A stretch of DNA of 64,000 nucleotides from Bolinopsis microptera. Its lineage: Eukaryota; Ctenophora; Tentaculata; Lobata; Bolinopsidae. Both the position numbers and the translations under genes were made by a program. Where the stretch lies: the NCBI RefSeq assembly GCF_026151205.1, contig NC_087079.1, positions 7,102,169 through 7,166,168 of the forward strand. Direction: 5' to 3'. Shown piece by piece: positions 46,282 through 58,700 of the stretch. Below the pieces are notes generated by a model. The model worked only from the letters and a program-made list of their open reading frames with translations, had not been told where the DNA came from and searched no databases. Position 1 is the stretch's first letter, and each line of letters opens with the position of its first letter.

Positions 46282-47696
46282 CCCGTCTCGTGGAGGTGCA
46301 TGTAGAAGGAAGGAGGAATTCTTCTGAGGTCTTCGCTTCAGAGTGCTGTGCAGATCCGGACGCCTTGGCTTTACTGCCTTGGGCTGTTCAGCAGCTTTCC
46401 GCTTCAGTGCATGCTCGGCTCACATCCTTGGATACGAGAACCAGCCCCTTTTGGACCTGGCTCACGTCCGTTATGTGAACACATGCCGAGAGCTCAAACA
46501 CTTCTCAAACACAACTACTTACTAAACTGTCATGTGAATAATATGGATCACATCACAAATGATACGTCACTGATTGGGCCATGTCATGTGATACCTAGCT
46601 GTGGGAGGCCGGAATGAGAGGTTCCTAGTTGTCGGTCACCGCTAAGTTCTAACACTAAAGTTCGCTAGGTAGATTCGCTACTGTCCAATTGTTTAAATTT
46701 TGTTGTTTCTAGCGGAGTAAAGTCTAAGTCATAGGTACCGCACTCTAGTTCGGAAAATGATGTTTTGTTAAACAAATCGAAGCGGTTACTGTTAGGTAGG
46801 TAGTCGTACTCGTACACAGTTATAATTAACAAGTTAACATCAACTAAAGTTTAATTGGTAAATATAAACACACTTTAACTTTGAGCGTGTGTTTTAGACC
46901 TCATTATAATATACACAATATCCTATCTTATTTCCAAGTTCAGGTCAGATCCTATCCTTCTTTTGGATCATAAACTCATCAAGTGATTCGTCAGGCCGGT
47001 TCACGTTACTTATTTCGAAGTGATCTTGTGGACGCGATTCGTCGGTCACGTTATGTATTTCGATCCACTGATCATAATTCCTTCGGGTCAGTTCAATCCA
47101 CGTATACAGTATGTGATCCACTGCAGAGTCGTAAGCAGCATATGATCCTAATTCCTATCACAAATGAAGTTATGTAAAATATAAGGTGGCAAAGATTTTT
47201 CTAAGAAAGCGTAGCTAGATTTAACTCTCCCGCAAATAAATTATAAGGCGGCAAATATTATGCTAAGAAAGCGTAGATTTAACTCTCCCGCAAATAAATT
47301 ATAAGGTGGCGAATATTTTGCTAAGAAAGCGTAGATTTAACTCTCGCGCAAATAAATTATAAGGTGGCGAATATTTTGCTAAGAAAGCGTAGATTTAACT
47401 CTCGCGCAAATAAATTATAAGGAGGCGAATATTTTGCTAAGAATGCGAAGATTTCATTCTCGCGTAAACAAACTAAAAAGGAGCGTGCAGCGCGCGTCTG
47501 ACCGTTTGGCAAATATTTTGCTAAGAATGCGCATTTTCCTAACGTAAAATTCGCCTCCTTATGAAATATTTGCATCATCACGCGCAGCCTGGCAAATACA
47601 TCATAACACGGCGCATATTTTGCTAAGATGGCAAATATTTCGTTAGCGCGGCAATTATTTGCGTAACATGGCAATGTTGCAACCCGGGAGGGGGCT

Positions 47697-48894
47697 ATAA
47701 AACACATAACGCAGACACCCACAACCCACAAGGATTAAATTTTAATTTCCCGCGACGATGGACGAGTGCGAAGCACGAGGGATTGTTATGAAAATAACGC
47801 TGACTTGCTTCAGCACGAGGGGTTATTTTAATATAACTTTAAGCGTGCAGGCGTTTTGTGTTCACTGTTATAAACCCCTCCGGGTTAGAATAAGATTCTG
47901 ATAATCCCGGCTCCCGCTAGATAGATTCTGATAATGCCGGCTCCCGCTGTTAGTTTTTTCCCGCTGAATAAATAACCCCGGCACAGCTTCTATAATCCCG
48001 CCCCGCTAATTTGGCTCAACAAGATTTGTTTTGTTTTGATATTCCATGAGAATTTCAACCGCGCACTGTCACGTGTTTCGAGCACGTGTATCACGTGACT
48101 AACTACTACGACGCGCATTGGTAAAAAATTTCACGTGACCTATGCATATGGCTTAACGTAAGAACTATAAGTATAAATACACTTGATCTACGTATTGGTC
48201 TTACTGCATGCGCCGGCAAAACTCCAGCACACTGCTTACATTAATTAAACTCTTACATTACTTGGACCAGTTCCACAACTTGTCTCGACGGTTACATTTG
48301 TTTGGTTAATTTTGTCGTGCCCGACGGCACGAGCTACGAAGTAGCGCGCGCCGGGCCAGATCATTAACAATGGTCAACAATTGCCCTGTTTGATATAAGT
48401 CATGTATTATAGTCGTCTACTTTGATGAACTTCATGACACGATATCATTATTAGCTTCACCTTTTATCGCTTGCCAGGCTTAATTGATGGTAATTAATCA
48501 CTCTACAGTCGACTGTCACGTGACGAAAACGCTGCGATTTCATTGGTCAACCTGATATCGCGCCGCAAATCTCTTTAAACACAAAATGTTCATCGCGCGT
48601 GCAGTCAAATTAAGTTTTAATTTGTTACCGGAATTATGCAACTATATCAAACATCAGGACACTTGTTGCATGATGCTCAGTAAATTGCTAATCAGATGTA
48701 CGGCACTTATTATAGAGTCTACGGTACATGAATTCATGAAAGAATGTAATCGTATGCAATAAGATTAAGAAATTACGGAAAATTGGTAGAATGCAAGCCT
48801 TCCATCACATCCATCACAGATTCAAAGCTGGGAGGAAAAAAGGGAGGAGAGGAAAAAGGAAGGGAAAAAATAGAAAACTGAGAAAGGAAACTAA
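47697..48894. other. Region right of the palindrome, no gene supported
   Basis: Has short repeats (AATCCCGGCTCCCGCT; GATTCTGATAATxCCGGCTCCCGC at 47894 and 47926), CACGTG-containing words at 48070-48140, and a TATA-like TATAAATACA near 48171. The stretch 48780-48894 is probably the 3' UTR of the minus-strand LINE. Confidence 0.45.
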
Positions 48895-50227
48895 TTATCT
48901 GCTTTCAGACTGTCTTTGAACATTGAAGTTGAGGGTTAGTCTGTAGATCTTGTTAATGGTGCTGGTTGAGAGTTTGATCAAACTTACGTCCTCATCACTG
49001 GGAGTATCCTTGCAATCAGACTGCGACATGAACGTGGAGGCAAGATTGAAGCTACCATTACCAACATTGTTGAGTAGGTTTCCACTGAGATTTTGAAATT
49101 TGTCCCTAGGACCTTTCCCTAGGGGGCAGAAATGGAGCATATGATTCTCGTCCTCGATGAATAGCTGGTTGGTGTTAAGCTCGCAATAGTTGCAGGTCCT
49201 TTCATCAATTGGAGTTTTGTCATATCTCCCCCTTTCAATTCTAAGGTGATGAGAACTGGACCGAATCTGTGTGGTTGCCCTTCTGTCCTGAAAAGAACTA
49301 GCATAAGTTAGATATGGTTCCCATGCAAATTCTGTTTTGACTTCACTGTAGAATGATAGCTTTCTAGAATCTTTCACAAGAGAACCCCAGGAATCGCGGA
49401 ACTGTTTTTTCAGGTTCTCTGTGAATAATTCAGGGCTGCAGGAGTCTGCGAGTGAGGTTGCGTTCAACAGCGACGATGAATTCCTTTCAAGAAGGTCGAT
49501 GTTGTTGAATGATTTGATGATTGATTCGATGCCTACAAACCATGACAATTTGAGGTTAATCTGCTCAGTCATTGCAGCTTTGACTAGTTGTGTAGAGAGG
49601 AGGCTCATAACTCTTTTGAAATATTTAGTACTCAGTTTCAACATTTCAATAATGATTGGGTATGAGCCAGTTTCTCCCCAGGCTGTAGCATTGACTGCCC
49701 TTCTGTTTATACCAAGACGGTATTTTAGGTGTCGTAGATGCACTTGCTCAAGTTGCTGTTTAGCGATGTGAGAGACCGCATGATCAAGATTTTGAAACTT
49801 GCTGAAGCTAGAGAGGACCTTATTGACGGTGGGTAGAACCGGGGCCCAAACTTGACAGCCGTAAAGTAGAATTGGCTTAACAAGGGTGTTAAATAATGGT
49901 ACCGCGACAATTGACCCCCCGACAATTGACCCCCCGACAATTGACCCCCCGACAATTGACCCCCCGACAATTGACCCCCTATGTAATTACACTGGGGTCA
50001 ATTGTCGCGAAATCTAAGGTTTAGTACGACAATTGACCCCCCGACAATTGACCCCCCGACAATTAACCCCCTGACAATTGACCCCCCGACAATTGACCCT
50101 CTATGTAATTACACTGGGGTCAATTGTCGCGAAATCTAGGGCTTAGTACGACAATTGACCCCCCCACAATTGACCCCCCGACAATTGACCCCCGACAATT
50201 GTAATTAAACTGGGGTAAATTAATTGG

Positions 50228-50865
50228 GTTAGGGTTAGGGTTAGGGTTAGGGTTAGGGTTAGGGTTAGGGTTAGGGTTAGGGTTAGGGTTAGGGTTAGGG
50301 TTAGGGTTAGGGTTAGGGTTAGGGTTAGGGTTAGGGTTAGGGTTAGGGTTAGGGTTAGGGTTAGGGTTAGGGTTAGGGTTAGGGTTAGGGTTAGGGTTAG
50401 GGTTAGGGTTAGGGTTAGGGTTAGGGTTAGGGTTAGGGTTAGGGTTAGGGTTAGGGTTAGGGTTAGGGTTAGGGTTAGGGTTAGGGTTAGGGTTAGGGTT
50501 AGGGTTAGGGTTAGGGTTAGGGTTAGAGTTAGGGTTAGGGTTAGGGTTAGGGTTAGGGTTAGGGTTAGGGTTAGGGTTAGGGTTAGGGGTAGGGTTAGGG
50601 TTAGGGTTAGGGTTAGGGTTAGGGTTAGGGTTAGGGTTAGGGTTAGGGTTAGGGTTAGGGTTAGGGTTAGGGTTAGGGTTAGGGTTAGGGTTAGGGTTAG
50701 GGTTAGGGTTAGGGTTAGGGTTAGGGTTAGGGTTAGGGTTAGGGTTAGGGTTAGGGTTAGGGTTAGGGTTAGGGTTAGGGTTAGGGTTAGGGTTAGGGTT
50801 AGGGTTAGGGTTAGGGTTAGGGTTAGGGTTAGGGTTAGGGTTAGGGTTAGGGTTAGGGTTAGGGT
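50228..50865. repeat. (TTAGGG)n interstitial telomeric repeat, ~106 units
   Basis: Nearly perfect TTAGGG array, with only a few variants (TTAGAG at ~50523, TTAGGGG at ~50585). It is the animal telomere sequence but lies wholly inside the transposon. Confidence 0.98.
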
Positions 50866-50892
50866 TGGGGTTAGGGTCAGGGACAGCTGTTC

Positions 50893-51457
50893 CTGGGTCA
50901 GGGTCAGGGTCAGGGTCAGGGTCAGGGTCAGGGTCAGGGTCAGGGTCAGGGTCAGGGTCAGGGTCAGGGTCAGGGTCAGGGTCAGGGTCAGGGTCAGGGT
51001 CAGGGTCAGGGTCAGGGTCAGGGTCAGGGTCAGGGTCAGGGTCAGGGTCAGGGTCAGGGTCAGGGTCAGGGTCAGGGTCAGGGTCAGGGTCAGGGTCAGG
51101 GTCAGGGTCAGGGTCAGGGTCAGGGTCAGGGTCAGGGTCAGGGTCAGGGTCAGGGTCAGGGTCAGGGTCAGGGTCAGGGTCAGGGTCAGGGTCAGGGTCA
51201 GGGTCAGGGTCAGGGTCAGGGTCAGGGTCAGGGTCAGGGTCAGGGTCAGGGTCAGGGTCAGGGTCAGGGTCAGGGTCAGGGTCAGGGTCAGGGTCAGGGT
51301 CAGGGTCAGGGTCAGGGTCAGGGTCAGGGTCAGGGTCAGGGTCAGGGTCAGGGTCAGGGTCAGGGTCAGGGTCAGGGTCAGGGTCAGGGTCAGGGTCAGG
51401 GTCAGGGTCAGGGTCAGGGTCAGGGTCAGGGTCAGGGTCAGGGTCAGGGTCAGGGTT
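50893..51457. repeat. (GGGTCA)n hexanucleotide array, ~94 units
   Basis: Perfect GGGTCA array adjoining the telomeric one through GGGTTAGGGTCAGGGACAGCTG. The unit differs from TTAGGG by one base (TCAGGG) and also forms the GGGTCA part of the subterminal repeats. Confidence 0.98.
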
Positions 51458-52779
51458 AATTGTATTAAATTATATTTTTGGGGGTCAATTGTCGGGGGGT
51501 CAATTGTCGGGGGGTAAATTGTCGGAGGGTCAATTGTCGGGGGTCAATTGTCGGGGGGTTAATTGTCGGGGGGTCAATTGTCGGGGGGTCAATTGTCGGG
51601 GGGTCAATTGTCGGGGGGTCAATTGTCGGGGGGTCAATTGTCGCCCACCCTAAATAATTTGTTAAGGCAGGATGCATCAACGAATCTCCGGTCTATAGTG
51701 CTTCTCAAGCTGAAGTAAGCTCCAAGTCCTTTACGGTATAGAGAGTCAGTTGCTTGCCGAAATTTCCCTGTGCTGCTTATAATAATCCCAAGATAGCAGT
51801 AGCTTGAGACCATCTCGATATCTTTTTCGTGAATGGAAGGACGCCAATTTGGAATGTTTGGTCCTTTGCCATTGAAGACCATGAATTTGGTTTTGGAGAT
51901 ATTGATCTCCAGACCCCATTCGTTACAGTAGGTAGTCCCCAATAATCGTAAGCAACTTTTGGAGAGACTCAGGATCTAGGCCGAGGGTTACTAGATCATC
52001 AGCCCACGCTAGGTGAGTCACTGAAAGTCCAGCGAGTGTCGGACAATTCGCAGTAGCTTCGTTAAGGAGGTCAGAAAGCTTTTTAAAGTAAACTTTGAAA
52101 AACTCAGGGCTAAGTGGGTGTCCTTGTTCAGTTCCGTTAAGGATCTTGAATGCTTCACTGATTTTACCATTCATCTTGATATGACCCTCTTATTTGCTGT
52201 ACATGTCTCTGATGATGTCGTAGTAGCCACCATTGACACCATAGCAGGCTAGTTTGAACATGAGAGCTTGTCTGTAGACTAGATTGAAAGCTTTGCGAAG
52301 ATCAATGAACACTGCATATATTTTACTTTTGACTTTCTTGTATTTTTCTATGGTGGACATCAGCGTAAATATATGGTCATTGCATTGACTTCCTTTGGTA
52401 AAGGCTGCTTGGTTGGATCAGGATGTGAGATTTGGCGGTGATTAACGAGCCGAGATAGCAGCATCGTAGAGAGCAGTTTTCCGATACAGCTACAGACTGC
52501 TATTGCTCTATAGTTGTCAGAATGTCAGGGTTCCTGATGCACCCTTTTTTGTGAATTGGTGTGATCACACTTTTGCTCCAGAGGTAGACTCCTGTCTCCA
52601 GGCACAAATTGAAGAGTTTGAGGAGGAGCGACCTCATATTCATGCTCAGACCCCGGAGCATTTCGTTGCTGATGTGGTCAAAAGAAGATGCTTTGCCCGA
52701 TTTGAGTTTCGCCTATGATATTGTTATTATCTTAACAGTTACTATTGTAGCTTAAGATTTTAAATTTGTATTCCTTGTA

Positions 52780-52884
52780 ATCGTAATTGACTACATTATG
52801 AGGGTGTCCCTAGAGGGTAGGGACTTTGGGTTTACTCTACACCCTAGAAGAAGCTGACGCTATCCGGCTGTCAAGGTCACTGAT
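52780..52884 (+). pseudogene. RTE-like LINE fragment (repeated at 56114-56218)
   Basis: Almost identical to 12146-12248 (RT region encoding RVSLEGRDFGFTLHPRR). One change creates TGA after RR. It is a second, tiny copy of the family at 10628-12973. Confidence 0.85.
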
Positions 52885-52885
52885 G

Positions 52886-53965
52886 CGGTGGTGTCAAAAA
52901 CGCGAATTAAATAGGTAATAATTATTTTAGTCTCTTGAGTCTTGACACCATTTTAGGGTTATACGGGTTCCCGCTTGTTAATGCAATTAGTATAATCAAT
53001 ACAATCTTACTATATATAAAGCGAAACGATAGTTTCCGTGCCATTTTACTGACACCACGGCATCAACTTTAACGCGACTTTTCGCAAAAACCATAAAGGA
53101 TATACAACTGAAACTTTTTTGACTGGGTCAAATGCTTTAATGGCCTTCACATCAGCATGAAAAAATAAAAAATTGGCCAAGGAATAGTGATTTTAGACCC
53201 CAAAATTTTGACCCCCAAGTGGTGTCAAAAACGCGAATTAAATAGGTAATAATTATTTTAGTCTCTTGAGTCTTGACACCATTTTAGGGTTATACGGGTT
53301 CCTGCTTGTTAATGCAATTAGTATAATTAATACAATCTTACTATATATAAAGCGAGACGAGAGTTTCCGTGCCATTTTACTGACACCACGGCATCAACTT
53401 TAACGCGACTTTCCGCAAAACCATAAAGGATATACAACTGAAACTTTTTTGACTGGGTCAAATGCTTTAATGGCCTCCAAATCAGCATGAAAAAATAATA
53501 AATTGGCCAAGGAATAGTGATTTTAGAGCCAAAAATTTGGACTTGGGAGTGGTGTCACAAACGCGAATTAAATAAGTAATAATTATTTTAGTCTCTTGAG
53601 TCTTGACACCACTTTAGGGTTATACGGGTTCCTGCTAGTAAGTATAATCTAAGTAACTATATATAAAGCGAGACGATGTATATATATATTTATCCGTGCC
53701 ATTTTACTGACACGACGGCATCAAATTTAACGCGAATTTCTGCAAAAACCGTCAAAGATATACAACTGAAACTTTTTTGACTGGGTCAAATGCTTTTATG
53801 GCCTCCAAATCAGCATGAAAAAATAAAAAATTGGCCAAGAAATAGGAGTTTTAGACCCCAAAATTTTGACCCCCAAGTGGTGTCAAAAACACGAATTAAA
53901 TAGGTAATAATTGTTTTAGTCTCTTGAGTCTTGACACCATTTTAGAGTTAGACGGGTTCCTGCTA
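52886..53965. repeat. ~333-bp satellite, four partial units (repeated at 56220-57300)
   Basis: Units start at 52888, 53221, 53554 and 53878 with GGTGTCAAAAACGCGAATTA and include ..TCTTGAGTCTTGACACC, so each start is a 60-bp block with inverted ends GGTGTCAA/TTGACACC. Each unit also has TTTCCGTGCCATTTTACTGAC and AAACTTTTTTGACTGGGTCA. Confidence 0.9.
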
Positions 53966-54746
53966 GTTATTATAATTAGTATGATCAGTATGATTAGTAT
54001 AATTAACAAAATTAGTATAATTGGTATAATTAGTTAATTTAGCATTATTAATATAATTAGCATATTCAGTTGAATTATCAGAATTAGTATAATTATCAAA
54101 ATCAACTTAATCAGCAAAATTAGTATAATTAGCAAAATTAGTTGATTAGCAACATTAGGTAAATTAGTAAGATTAGTGTAATTAGCAAAATTAGTGTAAT
54201 TAACGAAATTAGTATAATTAGCAAAATTAGCGTAAGTAAGGAAATTAGTGTAATTAGCAAAATTAGTATAATTAGCAAAATTAGTATAACTAACAAAATC
54301 ATTATAATTAGCAAAATTATTATGATTAGCGAAATTAGTAAATCAAACATAATTAGCATAATAATCTAAATTGAATAGTATCTCGTTGAGATTATTAAAT
54401 AGTAAATTACGCAATATTGTGGTCGATTTCTGTCATAAATGATTTAAACAGAATATTTTGGCCAATGAGTTCATGTCGAGAGCCACTAATTTTGGGTCTT
54501 ATAGTGGTTATTTTGTTTAAATGGTGAGTTTAGAAGCACTTACAGTACCTTGTTCAATTATTTATTTGTTTACTATATATAGTATATATATATGTATATG
54601 ATGTATTATTCTATGGCCTTGCTGAAATGTTTTATTCGAAAGAGAGTTGTGAGATTACACATTTAATTATTGCACCTGTTTGAAAGAAATCATAGTCATT
54701 ACTAACGAAGTAATGTAAAACTGAAAAGTCAAAAGTAATACACTCG

Positions 54747-54890
54747 ACGACTTACGACTACGACTTAGGGTGGCTTCAACGTCCGAACAGAGATATTTTT
54801 TTTCCAAATATGACTATCCAGCATGAGTTTGTTAATCTCCTTGCTGTCGTCAAGCCCCGTGTCCTTCCGAAGGATGTCACGTTTTATTTG
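54747..54890 (-). pseudogene. Inverted 3'-end fragment of the RTE-like LINE (repeated at 58081-58224)
   Basis: Reverse complement of about 12900-13020: GTCCTTCCGAAGGATGTCA, CTTGCTGTCGTCAAGCCCC and CTTAGGGTGGCTTCAACGTC all match the 3' end of the copy at 10628. It interrupts segment B relative to segment A near 13870. Confidence 0.85.
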
Positions 54891-55767
54891 TGAGGTGTGG
54901 TCGAAGTAATTTAAAACTGAAAAGTCAAAAGTAATACAACTATGTGGTTTTAAATTAGTACTTTAAAAAAGTAATGTAAATTGTAAAATAAAATTTATTT
55001 AAATTTCTTATTTTAAAAAACATCAGTTAAAAATATACACCTTAAATAATAATATCAATAATAATATACACATTAAAGAAAATAATCACACTCCACACAA
55101 CATTTATATTTTAAATTTCAAAATAAATCTCTAAATTTCTCGGTGAATGCCGATTTATAAAAACGTTCAAAATGATTTAAAGTTATCTCTCAAAAAAATC
55201 CGATTCCATTTATCAATCGGTTGCATTTCTTAAAATGTCAAAAGGGACACCGGTTCTGCTGTTCGGTACGGTGTACAATGTTTACCATTTTCAGTGGTAG
55301 GTTGATACTAGTGAAATTTTCCATTAAGATAGCTTGAAATGTCTGGTTACAGCAGTATCTCAGAGTGGCGGAGGTCTGTGTCTTTTCTCGTGATCTTCAT
55401 TTCTATATCATGAGGCTCGTTCCTAGATTCTGAAATGGTATTGTGACAAAAATCTGTTATTATGTAGTTTTTGGTAAACACCACATTTCGTGTTCGGAAC
55501 GTAAAAGTAGAAATGATCACATTTCATGAAATAATAATTATTGAACAGTTTGTAGAAAAATTTAACCGAGAAGAATATTTTTCACTTCTTGTACTTACTA
55601 TTCACAGCTGCCTAACAAGGTTTAGAAAGGGTTCATATTTTTTATCAGTTGAAAGGTTCGTTCCTGCTGAGTAAAGGTCTGAAGTAAATTGTTATAATAT
55701 GATATAATAGCAATACATGCAGTTTTATGAAAAAGTTTAAAAAGGTTAATCCGATTCCATTTATCTC

Positions 55768-58700
55768 GGCGGTGATTAACGAGCCGAGATAGCAGCATCG
55801 TAGAGAGCAGTTTTCCGATACAGCTACAGACTGCTATTGCTCTATAGTTGTCAGAATGTCAGGGTTCCTGATGCACCCTTTTTTGTGAATTGGTGTGATC
55901 ACACTTTTGCTCCAGAGGTAGACTCCTGTCTCCAGGCACAAATTGAAGAGTTTGAGGAGGAGCGACCTCATATTCATGCTCAGACCCCGGAGCATTTCGT
56001 TGCTGATGTGGTCAAAAGAAGATGCTTTGCCCGATTTGAGTTTCGCCTATGATATTGTTATTATCTTAACAGTTACTATTGTAGCTTAAGATTTTAAATT
56101 TGTATTCCTTGTAATCGTAATTGACTACATTATGAGGGTGTCCCTAGAGGGTAGGGACTTTGGGTTTACTCTACACCCTAGAAGAAGCTGACGCTATCCG
56201 GCTGTCAAGGTCACTGATGCGGTGGTGTCAAAAACGCGAATTAAATAGGTAATAATTATTTTAGTCTCTTGAGTCTTGACACCATTTTAGGGTTATACGG
56301 GTTCCCGCTTGTTAATGCAATTAGTATAATCAATACAATCTTACTATATATAAAGCGAAACGATAGTTTCCGTGCCATTTTACTGACACCACGGCATCAA
56401 CTTTAACGCGACTTTTCGCAAAAACCATAAAGGATATACAACTGAAACTTTTTTGACTGGGTCAAATGCTTTAATGGCCTTCACATCAGCATGAAAAAAT
56501 AAAAAATTGGCCAAGGAATAGTGATTTTAGACCCCAAAATTTTGACCCCCAAGTGGTGTCAAAAACGCGAATTAAATAGGTAATAATTATTTTAGTCTCT
56601 TGAGTCTTGACACCATTTTAGGGTTATACGGGTTCCTGCTTGTTAATGCAATTAGTATAATTAATACAATCTTACTATATATAAAGCGAGACGAGAGTTT
56701 CCGTGCCATTTTACTGACACCACGGCATCAACTTTAACGCGACTTTCCGCAAAACCATAAAGGATATACAACTGAAACTTTTTTGACTGGGTCAAATGCT
56801 TTAATGGCCTCCAAATCAGCATGAAAAAATAATAAATTGGCCAAGGAATAGTGATTTTAGAGCCAAAAATTTGGACTTGGGAGTGGTGTCACAAACGCGA
56901 ATTAAATAAGTAATAATTATTTTAGTCTCTTGAGTCTTGACACCACTTTAGGGTTATACGGGTTCCTGCTAGTAAGTATAATCTAAGTAACTATATATAA
57001 AGCGAGACGATGTATATATATATTTATCCGTGCCATTTTACTGACACGACGGCATCAAATTTAACGCGAATTTCTGCAAAAACCGTCAAAGATATACAAC
57101 TGAAACTTTTTTGACTGGGTCAAATGCTTTTATGGCCTCCAAATCAGCATGAAAAAATAAAAAATTGGCCAAGAAATAGGAGTTTTAGACCCCAAAATTT
57201 TGACCCCCAAGTGGTGTCAAAAACACGAATTAAATAGGTAATAATTGTTTTAGTCTCTTGAGTCTTGACACCATTTTAGAGTTAGACGGGTTCCTGCTAG
57301 TTATTATAATTAGTATGATCAGTATGATTAGTATAATTAACAAAATTAGTATAATTGGTATAATTAGTTAATTTAGCATTATTAATATAATTAGCATATT
57401 CAGTTGAATTATCAGAATTAGTATAATTATCAAAATCAACTTAATCAGCAAAATTAGTATAATTAGCAAAATTAGTTGATTAGCAACATTAGGTAAATTA
57501 GTAAGATTAGTGTAATTAGCAAAATTAGTGTAATTAACGAAATTAGTATAATTAGCAAAATTAGCGTAAGTAAGGAAATTAGTGTAATTAGCAAAATTAG
57601 TATAATTAGCAAAATTAGTATAACTAACAAAATCATTATAATTAGCAAAATTATTATGATTAGCGAAATTAGTAAATCAAACATAATTAGCATAATAATC
57701 TAAATTGAATAGTATCTCGTTGAGATTATTAAATAGTAAATTACGCAATATTGTGGTCGATTTCTGTCATAAATGATTTAAACAGAATATTTTGGCCAAT
57801 GAGTTCATGTCGAGAGCCACTAATTTTGGGTCTTATAGTGGTTATTTTGTTTAAATGGTGAGTTTAGAAGCACTTACAGTACCTTGTTCAATTATTTATT
57901 TGTTTACTATATATAGTATATATATATATGTATATGATGTATTATTCTATGGCCTTGCTGAAATGTTTTATTCGAAAGAGAGTTGTGAGATTACACATTT
58001 AATTATTGCACCTGTTTGAAAGAAATCATAGTCATTACTAACGAAGTAATGTAAAACTGAAAAGTCAAAAGTAATACACTCGACGACTTACGACTACGAC
58101 TTAGGGTGGCTTCAACGTCCGAACAGAGATATTTTTTTTCCAAATATGACTATCCAGCATGAGTTTGTTAATCTCCTTGCTGTCGTCAAGCCCCGTGTCC
58201 TTCCGAAGGATGTCACGTTTTATTTGTGAGGTGTGGTCGAAGTAATTTAAAACTGAAAAGTCAAAAGTAATACAACTATGTGGTTTTAAATTAGTACTTT
58301 AAAAAAGTAATGTAAATTGTAAAATAAAATTTATTTAAATTTCTTATTTTAAAAAACATCAGTTAAAAATATACACCTTAAATAATAATATCAATAATAA
58401 TATACACATTAAAGAAAATAATCACACTCCACACAACATTTATATTTTAAATTTCAAAATAAATCTCTAAATTTCTCGGTGAATGCCGATTTATAAAAAC
58501 GTTCAAAATGATTTAAAGTTATCTCTCAAAAAAATCCGATTCCATTTATCAATCGGTTGCATTTCTTAAAATGTCAAAAGGGACACCGGTTCTGCTGTTC
58601 GGTACGGTGTACAATGTTTACCATTTTCAGTGGTAGGTTGATACTAGTGAAATTTTCCATTAAGATAGCTTGAAATGTCTGGTTACAGCAGTATCTCAGA

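Larger units (their letters stand above)
49898..51650. mobile_element. 1,753-bp non-autonomous transposon carrying telomere-type arrays, 8-bp TSD
   Basis: Flanked by TAAATAAT at 49890-49897 and 51651-51658. Removing it and one TSD restores the LINE reading NKLFNTLVKP, an internal control for the boundaries. Ends are GGTACCGCGACAATTGACC and the complement of GGGTGGGCGACAATTGACC, i.e. inverted repeats differing only near the tips. Next to each end are 13-15-bp subterminal repeats CGACAATTGACCCCC, facing inward. The middle is filled by TTAGGG and GGGTCA arrays. There is no coding capacity. Confidence 0.92.
48895..52735 (-). pseudogene. Non-LTR retrotransposon (LINE), 5'-truncated, split by a transposon
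   Basis: Read right to left: the RT region starts near 52735 with SSFDHISNEMLRGLSMNMRS and VITPIHKKG, then IAVCSCIGKLLSTMLLSRLV, FIDLRKAFNLVYRQAL, GTEQGHPLSPEFFKVYFKKL, the catalytic LAWADDLVTLG, SKTKFMVFNG and YCYLGIIISS. After the inserted element (49898-51650) the frame resumes with LVKPILLYGCQVWAP and continues to LGINRRAVNATAWGETGSYP, ending in a Cys/His-rich tail (CNYCELNT..HMLHFCPL) with the stop at 48895. Several frameshifts and stops (e.g. near 52178 and 51935) make it inactive. The clade is uncertain (the C-terminal region is of the CR1/RTE-X-like kind). The endonuclease is missing. Confidence 0.88.
52434..55767. repeat. 3,334-bp tandem duplication, unit 1
   Basis: Repeats as unit 2 (55768 to about 59103) with almost no differences; one is two extra bases in a TA microsatellite near 57920. 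The junction joins CCGATTCCATTTATC directly to CGGCGGTGATTAACG. The first ~300 bp are LINE RT sequence continuous with 48895-52735, so the left breakpoint is inside that LINE. Confidence 0.95.

Noticed and set aside
50228-50865. A true chromosome end
   Set aside because: The TTAGGG array is flanked on both sides by unique sequence, inverted ends and 8-bp duplications, so it is internal to a transposon.
50865-51653. 262-codon Gly-Ser repeat ORF
   Set aside because: It is a translation of the GGGTCA array inside the transposon; no start context or domain.
55471-55674. 67-codon plus-strand ORF duplicated at 58807
   Set aside because: It exists in two copies only through the tandem duplication; the better-supported reading of this block is short exon-like sequence on the minus strand.
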